Shown here piece after piece: positions 16,382 through 22,101 of a stretch of DNA of 27,382 nt. The notes under the pieces were generated by a model that was not told the DNA's origin, did not search any database, and saw only the letters and a list, made by a program, of their open reading frames with translations. The stretch is from contig CAVKHY010000021.1 in the NCBI GenBank assembly GCA_963656345.1, positions 1 through 27,382 of the forward strand. Reading direction: 5' to 3'. The position numbers were made by a program, and so were the translations under genes. Origin of the DNA: CAKUFA01 sp963656345 (GTDB lineage: Bacteria > Bacillota > Clostridia > Christensenellales > Aristaeellaceae). The first letter of the stretch is position 1; each line of letters begins with the position of its first letter.

Positions 16382-16422
16382 GTTCTATCCCCTTTCGAGC
16401 GGGTTCTCATTCCTTTGCCAAC

Positions 16423-16451
16423 AGTATACACGTTTTTCCCTGCAAAGAAAA
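16423..16451 (-). promoter_or_regulatory. Possible promoter of the alpha-mannosidase gene
   Basis: On the minus strand a good -10 TATACT (16423-16428) lies about 42 bases upstream of the start. The -35 17 bases before it is poor (TTTTCT), which suggests an activator or a weak promoter. Confidence 0.35.
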
Positions 16452-16466
16452 GAGGGATAGGCCATC

Positions 16467-16492
16467 AAAAAATCCCCTGCCGAAGCAGGGGA
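16467..16492 (-). terminator. Intrinsic terminator of the ECF S-component gene
   Basis: On the minus strand TCCCCTGC, a TTCG tetraloop and GCAGGGGA form an 8-bp stem (16485-16492 with 16473-16480), followed by six T. It lies about 15 bases after the stop. Confidence 0.93.
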
Positions 16493-16507
16493 CGGAAAGA
16501 AATTGAC

Positions 16508-17086
16508 TTACCTGTTTTTCTTGTTCAGCACCAGATTGGCCTTTTCCATGGCCAGCACCAGCAGGGGCACCAGAACGATCTGCACAAGGATGCCGGGAAC
16601 AGACCCTGCCACAGCCCCGGCCCAGAAGGCTTCCAAGGTAAAGGAAGTGTGCTGCAGGCCGGCAATCAGATACCGGGTCAGTCCCCATGCCAGGCGGCCA
16701 ACCACCATGGCAATGATCAGCGCCAGATAGATGTTCACGGTCTTCTTCGGCAGCTTGGCATACATCAGCCCGGCAATGGTGCCGTACACGCCCATCTCCA
16801 CCGCCATGGATACGGCTGTGGGGAACATAGGCGGCATGCCCACCGTCAGGGAACGCAGAATGGGCGAAATCACCCCCACCGCCAAGCCCCAGGGCCAGCC
16901 GCACAGAAAACCGCACAGCAGTGCCGGCAGGTGCATGGGGCACAGTGCCGTACCGATTTGGGGAATATGCATGGTCAAAGAAGGCAGCACCATAGCCAAT
17001 GCCAGACACATAGCGGCATAAGTAAGCTTCAATACATTGGTAGTCGTCTTGCTGCGGGAAACAGAAGTCTCCGTTACGCTTGTCAT
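16508..17086 (-). CDS. ECF transporter substrate-binding (S) component
   Basis: A hydrophobic 192-residue protein with about six membrane segments. The pattern LTYAAMCLALAMVLPSL, then CPMHLPALLCGFLCG, then GVISPILRSLTVGMPP and ELGVYG-like MAVEMGVYGTIAGLMY, is typical of the PF12822-type S components that bind a vitamin or vitamin precursor and dock on the shared EcfAAT module. The substrate cannot be assigned; pantothenate- or queuosine-type precursors are possible. An upstream in-frame extension to 17149 lacks a good ribosome binding site and would start inside a terminator. The ATG at 17086 has GGAGG ten bases upstream. Expression must pass an intrinsic terminator located between the promoter and the gene, so it is probably controlled by a leader RNA. 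Confidence 0.86.
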   Translation of the reverse strand: MTSVTETSVSRSKTTTNVLKLTYAAMCLALAMVLPSLTMHIPQIGTALCPMHLPALLCGFLCGWPWGLAVGVISPILRSLTVGMPPMFPTAVSMAVEMGVYGTIAGLMYAKLPKKTVNIYLALIIAMVVGRLAWGLTRYLIAGLQHTSFTLEAFWAGAVAGSVPGILVQIVLVPLLVLAMEKANLVLNKKNR

Positions 17087-17123
17087 GATTTGATTTCCTC
17101 CATATAAATATGTACCCGCCACG

Positions 17124-17172
17124 AAAAAAAGAAGGCATCGCTCCCCCATGCATAGGGACTCGATACCTTCTT
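17124..17172 (-). promoter_or_regulatory. Leader terminator (attenuator) of the ECF S-component gene
   Basis: On the minus strand a 12-bp stem with one G-U pair (17161-17172 with 17129-17140) encloses an inner TCCC/GGGA pairing and is followed by seven T (17124-17130). It stands only about 38 bases before the start codon, with no room for a promoter after it. Together with the promoter at 17258-17286 it defines a leader of about 165 bases. TPP, FMN and cobalamin riboswitch signatures were not seen. Confidence 0.72.
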
Positions 17173-17257
17173 GATATCACACTTCAGTCATTCATGGACG
17201 GTCTAGAAACGAGCACGCTTCTGCGCACAGCATCGGCTTCAGCCGAAGAACAAAACG

Positions 17258-17286
17258 ATCGTACCACAGAAACGTTCCGCTGTCAA
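17258..17286 (-). promoter_or_regulatory. Promoter of the ECF S-component leader
   Basis: On the minus strand a perfect TTGACA (17281-17286), a 17-base spacer and TACGAT (17258-17263) preceded by TGG. The -35 begins immediately after the PAP2 stop codon. Confidence 0.68.
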
Positions 17287-18240
17287 TCACTTCTGTGCAC
17301 GCTTTGCATGTGCCAGCTTCAGCAGCAGCGGATAACCCCCGGCAATCACAAACATCACCAGGAACAGGGAGGCAAACTTGCCTGCGTAAACCCCCAGCAA
17401 GGGCGTAACAACATGGCTGCCCAGCAGGTAGGCCAGCAGCATCAGCGCCACACCGATGACCAGACGCAATCCCCGCTGCAGGAAGGTTCCCTGCACTTCA
17501 AACCGAACGCACCGCTTTTCCAGCACCCATCCGCACAGGAAGCCCACAAAGCCCCCCACCTTATGGAAGCAATCCGGCAGCATATCCGTCGGATCCACCA
17601 ATAGGGTGCCGTCCGCCGTGTAGTCCATGGGATAGCTTTTTAGGGACACAAAGACCAGCACCGCTGCGCTGATGACCAGCCCGGCCGCCATGACCTTCAG
17701 GTCACGGCCTTCCTTCTTTTCCGTCCAGTCCATCAGCGGCCCCACCAAAAACACCACAAGCAGGGTCAGCAAGAAGCCCACCAGCACATCCTGCGGGGTG
17801 TGGGCGCACAGCCACAGCCGGGTAAAGGCCACAAAGAGCGGAATCAAAATGCCGGGGATCCACACCCAACGGCGTTTTTCCTGCAGCCACTGCGCCGCTC
17901 CGCAGAAAAAAGAGGTAGCCGCTGTGGTGTGGCCGCTGGGGAAGGAGTACCCGGTGGCGGTGGAAGCAGCCTGAGACGCCACCTGAACCCGGCTATCCTT
18001 AATCCACGGGCGGTAGACACAGGCAATATCCTTGGTCAGCTCATTGACCACGTTGCCGCAGTTGAAAATCATGAGCATTTTTGCTCCGGCCTTCTTGTTG
18101 ATGCACCAGTAAATCATGGCGCAAAGAATCACCGGCAGCATACTGGTCAGCGCATCAGAGAGAAAAGCAAATACATCCGTCACCCAGGGTGCTGCGCTTT
18201 CCCGCAGCTCCTGCATCCATAGCAGGACATCGATATCCAT
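17287..18240 (-). CDS. PAP2-family membrane phosphatase
   Basis: A 317-residue polytopic protein with the three PAP2 motifs: K70-x6-R77P (KDIACVYRP), PSGHT (101-105) and R141-x5-H147-x3-D151 (RLWLCAHTPQD). His104 and His147 are the expected catalytic pair. Such enzymes remove phosphate from lipid phosphates, for example undecaprenyl pyrophosphate or phosphatidic acid, on the outer face of the membrane. The C-terminal half has about four more helices, longer than minimal PAP2 enzymes, and ends in a basic tail (KLAHAKRAQK). AAAGGA precedes the ATG by seven bases. It has its own promoter. It is the last minus-strand gene before the plus-strand island. Confidence 0.92.
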   Translation of the reverse strand: MDIDVLLWMQELRESAAPWVTDVFAFLSDALTSMLPVILCAMIYWCINKKAGAKMLMIFNCGNVVNELTKDIACVYRPWIKDSRVQVASQAASTATGYSFPSGHTTAATSFFCGAAQWLQEKRRWVWIPGILIPLFVAFTRLWLCAHTPQDVLVGFLLTLLVVFLVGPLMDWTEKKEGRDLKVMAAGLVISAAVLVFVSLKSYPMDYTADGTLLVDPTDMLPDCFHKVGGFVGFLCGWVLEKRCVRFEVQGTFLQRGLRLVIGVALMLLAYLLGSHVVTPLLGVYAGKFASLFLVMFVIAGGYPLLLKLAHAKRAQK

Positions 18241-18269
18241 AACATCGTCCTTTCGAGGGTAATGGTACT

Positions 18270-18298
18270 ATTATAGAGGAATTTTCAGGCAGACGCAA
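18270..18298 (-). promoter_or_regulatory. Promoter of the PAP2 gene
   Basis: On the minus strand TTGCGT (18293-18298), 17 bases, then TATAAT (18270-18275), 30 bases before the start codon. Confidence 0.75.
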
Positions 18299-18371
18299 TG
18301 GGAAATATGGAAGGATTTTCAGCAGAGATGGAAGGATCATTTTTGTCGCAAATAATTAACATTTTTTGTAA

Positions 18372-18452
18372 TGTGCGCAAGATGTTAGTCGATTTCGGCC
18401 AAAATGTGCGTAATTTGCACATTGTGCACGGGAAATGTGCACGATTTGCACG
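18372..18452. repeat. Iterated TGTGC/GCACA operator-like array
   Basis: TGTGC elements begin at 18372, 18405 and 18436, that is 33 and 31 bases apart, about three helical turns. The second is a perfect palindrome TGTGC-n7-GCACA (18405-18421), the third TGTGC-n7-GCACG (18436-18452), and a GTGCAC palindrome lies between (18424-18429). The array sits in the 330-base gap between the PAP2 gene and the island operon. Apart from the PAP2 promoter, the rest of this gap shows nothing I can identify; no strong plus-strand promoter is visible. Confidence 0.6.
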
Positions 18453-18571
18453 TGACTTTTGGCGTGATCGGGGGCAAAATGGAGGCATGACAGACAGATG
18501 AAGGGAGGCACGAAAGGAAAACTCTTTCACAGGGAAAACACGATTTTGAAAAGGAAGGAAGGCATGGTTCA

Positions 18572-18805
18572 ATGGAGAATAAGACGAACGGATTGCAAAT
18601 TGCTGGTTTTGTGGTTTCTTTGGTGAGCTGCTTCATTCTTGGTTTCTATGGTCTGACAGGAATCGTAGGTATTGTACTGTCTGTCATCGGTCGTAATCAA
18701 GCAACCCAAGTAGGCGGAAAAACCAGTCTTGGTACAGCTGGTATTGTTCTCGGTATTATCAGTGCCATCGGAAGTTTTCTCATGGCAATGCATGTTTTTG
18801 GTTGA
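18572..18805 (+). CDS. Small DUF4190-like two-helix membrane protein
   Basis: A 77-residue protein with the layout of DUF4190: NGLQIAGFVVSLVSC, a glycine-rich turn, GIVGIVLSVIGRNQA, then LGTAGIVLGIISAIGSF. Two or three hydrophobic stretches make it an integral membrane protein. GGAAGG lies nine bases upstream of the ATG. It is the first gene of a plus-strand operon of four; the next start codon is eight bases beyond its stop. DUF4190 proteins have no known activity and are common next to zinc-ribbon membrane proteins. It is less GC-rich than the flanking minus-strand genes. Confidence 0.78.
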   Translation: MENKTNGLQIAGFVVSLVSCFILGFYGLTGIVGIVLSVIGRNQATQVGGKTSLGTAGIVLGIISAIGSFLMAMHVFG

Positions 18806-18813
18806 GGCAGCCC

Positions 18814-19446
18814 ATGATGATGCGTAAATGTCCGGAACAAAGACAGAATGTTCGACGCTTACTGGCGGCCTTGTTGCTGATGGTCTCCGTACTGTTTCTA
18901 ACTGGTTGTGAGGATAACAGCCTAAAGCCAATAGCTCAGGCAGCTTACACAGCAGCAGGAAGCCCCACCTACGTTGAATCAATTTACGTCTATCACTTTC
19001 ATGGTCTGGATAACTTGAACACTCAGTCTGGAACCACGCCAGCGGAAGCATTCGGCATTAATACAGATCAAGTTCCAGAAAACGGCTATGTCGTTATTGT
19101 CAATGGAAATGACAATATCTACATCCTTATGGATGAAAACGGTGCAGTTATGAAAAGTTCAAACTGCACAGTGCTCATGAATTCTGTAGACAATGACAGA
19201 GTGTCTGCATGGATTAAGCAGGTCAATGCAGATTACGCAGCCGGCAAAATGACCGATTCCGAATTAGAAACGCAAAAGCGGCTGATAAAGGAAGCAACTA
19301 ACAGGAACCTGGTTATTTCTAAGCAGTGTTTGGGACTGTCACGTTATGGTGTCTGTGTCGTCTTTGGTTCGTCAGAGAACGATAAGGACGAAATCAATAC
19401 ATGGCACGCATTAACGCCATCATTGATTCGTTCATTGCAACAATAA
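18814..19446 (+). CDS. Lipoprotein of unknown function
   Basis: A 210-residue protein with a lipoprotein signal: basic n-region, LLAALLLMVSVLF, and lipobox LTGC with Cys32 as the lipidated residue. The mature part has a predicted mixed alpha/beta fold with strands such as VYHFHGLDN and GYVVIVNGNDNIYILMDENG, then helices (SAWIKQVNADYAAGKMTDS). I do not recognise a family. The ATG at 18814 has GAGG six bases upstream; the TTG at 18802 inside the previous gene has no good site. It is the second gene of the island operon. The clear lipobox contrasts with the sugar-binding protein at 5445-6782, which lacks one. Confidence 0.8.
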   Translation: MMMRKCPEQRQNVRRLLAALLLMVSVLFLTGCEDNSLKPIAQAAYTAAGSPTYVESIYVYHFHGLDNLNTQSGTTPAEAFGINTDQVPENGYVVIVNGNDNIYILMDENGAVMKSSNCTVLMNSVDNDRVSAWIKQVNADYAAGKMTDSELETQKRLIKEATNRNLVISKQCLGLSRYGVCVVFGSSENDKDEINTWHALTPSLIRSLQQ

Positions 19447-19465
19447 ATCAAGGAGGTCATAATCA

Positions 19466-19924
19466 ATGAGCTTTTGTCCGAACTGTTACGAATACTACTC
19501 GGGGCATCCAGACGTGTGCCCAAACTGCGAGAAACGGTTACCCTCACCCGAGGAAGAAAAGCCGTATTGTGTACCGTCAACGGTCAAAAATATCGACAAA
19601 GCTGAGAATTTCGGTGATTACATTCTGACTTTCTCAGCAATCCTTCTCGCTGTGAATCTTCTGGCAACGGTTATCTTGGCTTTCGTATTTGGGAAAGATG
19701 ACTTTGTCACCTGGCATTCTTTCCACTTTGGTAATTTTCTTCTCATTCTGTTGTCTGGGTGCGTCTACAGCGGCATCGATTTCCTGGTTACCCGCGGCTT
19801 TGGCTATCTGGTGAAAAGCAGTATTTCCACCGCAGAAGACAGTGCCAAGACCCTGCGCTGCATTCAGGAGATAGAAAAAGCTCAGCTGATGAGCGCAGAA
19901 AGCAAGGATGACAAAGGTGTGTAA
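19466..19924 (+). CDS. Zinc-ribbon protein with two membrane helices
   Basis: The 152 residues start with a zinc ribbon, CPNC at residues 4-7 and CPNC near 18-21, followed by an acidic/proline linker. Two helices follow (YILTFSAILLAVNLLATVIL and NFLLILLSGCVYSGIDFLV), then a cytoplasmic tail of about 40 residues with AEDSAKTLRCIQEIEKAQ, likely a short coiled coil. The two helices and tail resemble the protein at 20962-21321, which lacks the ribbon, so the two are probably paralogous. AAGGAGG lies ten bases before the ATG. It is the third gene in the operon, 19 bases after the lipoprotein. A small GGTGTG/CACACC hairpin overlaps its stop codon. Confidence 0.8.
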   Translation: MSFCPNCYEYYSGHPDVCPNCEKRLPSPEEEKPYCVPSTVKNIDKAENFGDYILTFSAILLAVNLLATVILAFVFGKDDFVTWHSFHFGNFLLILLSGCVYSGIDFLVTRGFGYLVKSSISTAEDSAKTLRCIQEIEKAQLMSAESKDDKGV

Positions 19925-19974
19925 GCACACCGCAAATGGTTTGGGTATATGAACATAGAAAGGAATGGATTTCA

Positions 19975-20388
19975 ATGGCAATGATGAAATGCCCCGAGTG
20001 TGGTCGGGATATTTCCGATACTGCAAGTGTCTGCCCCGGCTGTGGTGCGCCTGTCCGCAAGCCCGGCTGCACCGTTCGTTTTGAACGTCACAAGGCGATC
20101 CTCTTTGGAGTCGCAGTCGACGGTACAATTTATATTGACGGACAGCGAGCTGGCTCTGCTTCAAATGGTTCCTCGTTTGAAGTTTTTCTTCCCTACGGCG
20201 AACATAGTGTTGCATTTGAAAGCAGAAATTCTCTTCAGCTTGCTTCTAAACGTTCAAATGCACAAACACTGGATGTCCCCGTTGGTGCAAAGAAAGTTGT
20301 CGTAACCATTAAAGTAAAGAACGATGTTACATCTGTCGTTGGTGGCGCTACAAAGCTGGGTATTGCGGATGTTGAGGTTCTTCGTTAA
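19975..20388 (+). CDS. Zinc-ribbon protein with C-terminal beta domain
   Basis: The 137 residues begin with a zinc ribbon (CPECGRDISDTASVCPGCG) and continue with a beta-rich domain of about 100 residues. The strands TIYIDGQRAGSAS and VFLPYGEHSVAFESR resemble the PEGA/carboxypeptidase-regulatory-like beta-sandwich, in which a turn of the form IDGxxxG is typical. No signal peptide or membrane helix is visible, so it is probably cytoplasmic. AAAGGA lies about ten bases before the ATG at 19975; an ATG six bases later is a possible alternative. It is the last gene of the operon and a strong terminator follows. Function unknown; the ribbons in this and the preceding gene suggest they interact. Confidence 0.78.
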   Translation: MAMMKCPECGRDISDTASVCPGCGAPVRKPGCTVRFERHKAILFGVAVDGTIYIDGQRAGSASNGSSFEVFLPYGEHSVAFESRNSLQLASKRSNAQTLDVPVGAKKVVVTIKVKNDVTSVVGGATKLGIADVEVLR

Positions 20389-20408
20389 CTGATAGCTCTT
20401 GGTACCTG

Positions 20409-20435
20409 TTCCGCCGTCCACCTTGGGCGGCGGAA
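20409..20435 (+). terminator. Terminator of the island four-gene operon
   Basis: An 11-bp stem with one G-U pair (20409-20419 with 20425-20435), rich in GC, followed by TTTCTTT, about 20 bases after the stop at 20388. Confidence 0.87.
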
Positions 20436-20473
20436 TTTCTTTGTAGCTGTTGATGGAATAATTCGTCCTGTGC

Positions 20474-20502
20474 TTGATATGTCCGGTTGAAGTTGTTATA
20501 CT
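20474..20502 (+). promoter_or_regulatory. Promoter of the DUF2442 gene
   Basis: TTGATA (20474-20479), 17 bases, TATACT (20497-20502). The expected transcription start near 20509 leaves only the GGAGG site before the ATG at 20524, which supports that start over the upstream ATGs. Confidence 0.8.
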
Positions 20503-20523
20503 ATGTGCATGGAGGCGATGAAA

Positions 20524-20835
20524 ATGCAGGAATTGAACCAGTGCGAAAATGACATAGCCTGTGCCAGCACAGAGGTGCAGATTCCCGCTGTGCAGTCTGT
20601 CAAACCTCTGGACGATATGATGATGATTGTCACCTTCACTTCTGGTAAAAAACGCCTGTACGATGCCACGCAGCTGCTTGCGTTTCCTGCATTTCAGCCA
20701 TTGAAGAACGAAAAGGTTTTCAAAAATGCGAAAGTGGAGTATGGCGTAGTAACATGGAATGATGGAGCAATCGACATTGCCCCCGAAACCATTTATGAAA
20801 ACAGCTATGAATATCCAGATATGCAGGCACAATAA
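20524..20835 (+). CDS. DUF2442-domain protein (orphan TA-type component)
   Basis: A 103-residue protein. The segment VKPLDDMMMIVTFTSGKKRLYD, shortened here at the key words VKPLDD and SGKKRLYDA, then FQPLKNEKVFKNAKVEYG and WNDGAIDIAPETIYENS, matches DUF2442. This small alpha/beta domain is usually found next to DUF4160 proteins in a putative toxin-antitoxin pair. No DUF4160 or other partner lies next to it here. The ATG at 20524 is eight bases after GGAGG; two upstream ATGs are too close to, or before, the expected transcription start. It has its own promoter and terminator, so it is a single-gene unit. Confidence 0.84.
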   Translation: MQELNQCENDIACASTEVQIPAVQSVKPLDDMMMIVTFTSGKKRLYDATQLLAFPAFQPLKNEKVFKNAKVEYGVVTWNDGAIDIAPETIYENSYEYPDMQAQ

Positions 20836-20882
20836 GCAGGCAGGGGCAGCGCACAAAACATGCGTTGCCCCGCTTGCTTTTT
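20836..20882 (+). terminator. Terminator of the DUF2442 gene
   Basis: A long imperfect stem (20836-20852 with 20862-20877, one bulge and G-U pairs) is followed by TTTTT (20878-20882), directly after the stop codon. Confidence 0.8.
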
Positions 20883-20902
20883 CCATTGTATACTGCTATC
20901 AT
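20865..20902 (+). promoter_or_regulatory. Probable promoter of the two-TM protein gene
   Basis: Two overlapping choices: TTGCCC-18-TATACT (-10 at 20889-20894), or TTGCTT-17-TATCAT (-10 at 20897-20902) with a TGC extension. Both use -35 bases within the preceding terminator stem. Confidence 0.45.
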
Positions 20903-20961
20903 GGCAGTGAGGATTGTGTTCGTCACAGCCGAACGCAAGAAAATGGATAGGAGATGCTCGT

Positions 20962-21321
20962 ATGCTTAAAAATCCCGGACTCAAGATTCAGGTCATTGCC
21001 AAAATCTACTTTGCGTTCTTTGTCATTGCAGGTATCATTGCCGCTGCGCTTTTCATCATTCCCGGTTCCGTTACACATTTTGAGAAGCTGAATCAGTTTC
21101 CCCAATGGCAGCACATTGTGATTGGTTTGGGCTGCCTCGTTGGCAGTATCATCCTGGGTTTTCTTTCCTGCCTTCCTTTCTATGCCTTCGGCACCCTGGT
21201 GCAAGACACAGCCGAGAACAAGGCTACTCTTCTTCGCCTCGAAGAGATGGCAAACAACATGAACGCAGGAAATGCACCCAAGGCTGCCGCAAACAGCACT
21301 CGAAGCTCCAGCCGTGAGTAA
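20962..21321 (+). CDS. Small two-helix membrane protein
   Basis: A 119-residue protein with a short basic start (MLKNPGLKIQVIAK), two helices (IYFAFFVIAGIIAAALFII and IVIGLGCLVGSIILGFLSCL), and a tail with LVQDTAENKATLLRLEEM followed by a Ala/Ser/Asn-rich end. This layout, helix pair plus a short predicted coiled coil, is common in clostridial small membrane proteins of unknown function. It resembles the C-terminal part of the zinc-ribbon protein at 19466-19924. GGAG lies eight bases before the ATG at 20962; the in-frame upstream extension has no site. It is followed by a 14-bp terminator hairpin. Confidence 0.76.
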   Translation: MLKNPGLKIQVIAKIYFAFFVIAGIIAAALFIIPGSVTHFEKLNQFPQWQHIVIGLGCLVGSIILGFLSCLPFYAFGTLVQDTAENKATLLRLEEMANNMNAGNAPKAAANSTRSSSRE

Positions 21322-21334
21322 AACTTAAGGAATG

Positions 21335-21373
21335 AAACAGGAGCCGCTTCCCTTTGGAGCGGCTCCTGTTTTT
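21335..21373 (+). terminator. Terminator hairpin, copy 1 of a duplicated element
   Basis: A perfect 14-bp stem (21335-21348 with 21358-21371) with a 9-base loop and a run of five T. An almost identical hairpin, with two differences over 39 bases, lies at 22047-22083 on the other side of brnTA. Confidence 0.92.
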
Positions 21374-21414
21374 GCAATGAGTGTATTGCAAAACGCATTG
21401 CATTCTGTTATACT
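21373..21414 (+). promoter_or_regulatory. brnTA promoter with overlapping inverted repeat
   Basis: TTGCAA (21386-21391), 17 bases, TATACT (21409-21414). An inverted repeat TGCAAT-n6-ATTGCA (21373-21390) overlaps the -35, and GCATTGCA follows in the spacer. This is where an autoregulating antitoxin such as BrnA would be expected to bind. Confidence 0.75.
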
Positions 21415-21437
21415 GTCCTTGAAAGGAGTTTTCTGTA

Positions 21438-21752
21438 ATGTATGAGTATTTCGACTTCAACATGGATAAGGCTTCTTTCGAATGGGATGAAGTCAAGGAT
21501 GAAACCAACTTCCGCAAGCATGGTATTCACTTTGCCACTGCTGCCAAGGTTTTTCTTGACCCTAACAAGATGATCCGTGAGGATGAGGAGCATCCTGAAG
21601 AATTACGGTATGACATACTCGGCAAGGTTGGAAAGGTTCTGTTCGTCGTATGTACCTTCAAGCAAGGCAATGCCGTCCGCCTTATCTCAGCCAGGCTTGC
21701 CACGATACCAGAGAAAGCGAGGTATGAACATGGTGAAGATGAATATTCATGA
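21438..21752 (+). CDS. brnT: BrnT-family toxin
   Basis: A 104-residue protein matching BrnT, a RelE-fold ribonuclease toxin that blocks translation. Conserved segments are FEWDEVKDETNFRKHGIHF (shortened family pattern FEWDxxKxxxNxxKHG), VFLDPN, EELRYDILGKVG, then VRLISARLAT and ARYE near the end. The Lys-His-Gly and the ISARxAT strand are the most typical. It has a short N-terminal extension of about 13 residues relative to minimal BrnT proteins. GAAAGGAG lies nine bases before the ATG and a promoter is just upstream. The gene overlaps the antitoxin gene, toxin first, which is the usual BrnTA order. Toxicity is inferred from family membership. Confidence 0.92.
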   Translation: MYEYFDFNMDKASFEWDEVKDETNFRKHGIHFATAAKVFLDPNKMIREDEEHPEELRYDILGKVGKVLFVVCTFKQGNAVRLISARLATIPEKARYEHGEDEYS

Positions 21753-22032
21753 GCTTTCTGCTTCCCTGTCTGAAGAAGAGCTTCATGAGCTGGATGCCGC
21801 AGAGGCAAAAGAGCCCGTTTTTGACGCGGACAGCCCGGAAATGACCGCAGAAAAGATTGCTCAATTCCATCGCATGCATGCTGCGCCTCGAACCAAGCAA
21901 ACCGTCGCCCTCCGTGTTTCCCCCAAGACATTGGCCATGGCGAAAGCCTACGGCAAAGGCTATACATCCTTCCTAAGCCGTTTGCTTGATGAGGCCATTC
22001 AAGATGAAGACTTGGTACGCAAGTGCATGTAA
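21730..22032 (+). CDS. brnA: BrnA-family antitoxin
   Basis: A 100-residue protein whose C-terminal part carries the BrnA pattern: TKQTVALRVSPKTLAMAKAYG followed by KGYTSFLSRLLDEAI, a ribbon-helix-helix-type DNA-binding and dimerisation region (both segments are shortened to under 21 residues here). The N-terminal part (SEEELHELDAAEAKEP) is acidic and would wrap the toxin. The ATG at 21730 has GAGG seven bases upstream; an ATG at 21724 is also possible. It overlaps brnT by 23 bases, so the two are translationally coupled. It should repress the brnTA promoter. A bidirectional terminator follows, shared with the convergent reverse rubrerythrin gene. Confidence 0.88.
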   Translation: MVKMNIHELSASLSEEELHELDAAEAKEPVFDADSPEMTAEKIAQFHRMHAAPRTKQTVALRVSPKTLAMAKAYGKGYTSFLSRLLDEAIQDEDLVRKCM

Positions 22033-22046
22033 TTCTCCCATACCGA

Positions 22047-22083
22047 AAACAGGAGCCGCTTCCCATTGGAGCGGCTCCTGTTC
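22047..22083. terminator. Bidirectional terminator hairpin, copy 2 of a duplicated element
   Basis: A 14-bp-class stem (22047-22060 with 22070-22083, last pair mismatched) and a 9-base loop. The plus strand continues TTCTTT, the minus strand TTTTCG. It separates brnA from the convergent rubrerythrin gene. Confidence 0.88.
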
Positions 22084-22101
22084 TTTCTTGCTTTCTATCA
22101 A

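Noticed and set aside
17124..17286. Known TPP, FMN or cobalamin riboswitch
   Set aside because: The conserved core strings of these classes could not be found in the leader, so no class name is given.
18372..18452. Short CRISPR-like array
   Set aside because: The elements are only 5-17 bases, palindromic and 31-33 bases apart with no constant-length unique spacers and no cas genes.
20524..21752. DUF2442 and BrnT as one toxin-antitoxin module
   Set aside because: They are separated by a two-TM protein gene, have separate promoters and terminators, and BrnT already has an overlapping BrnA partner.
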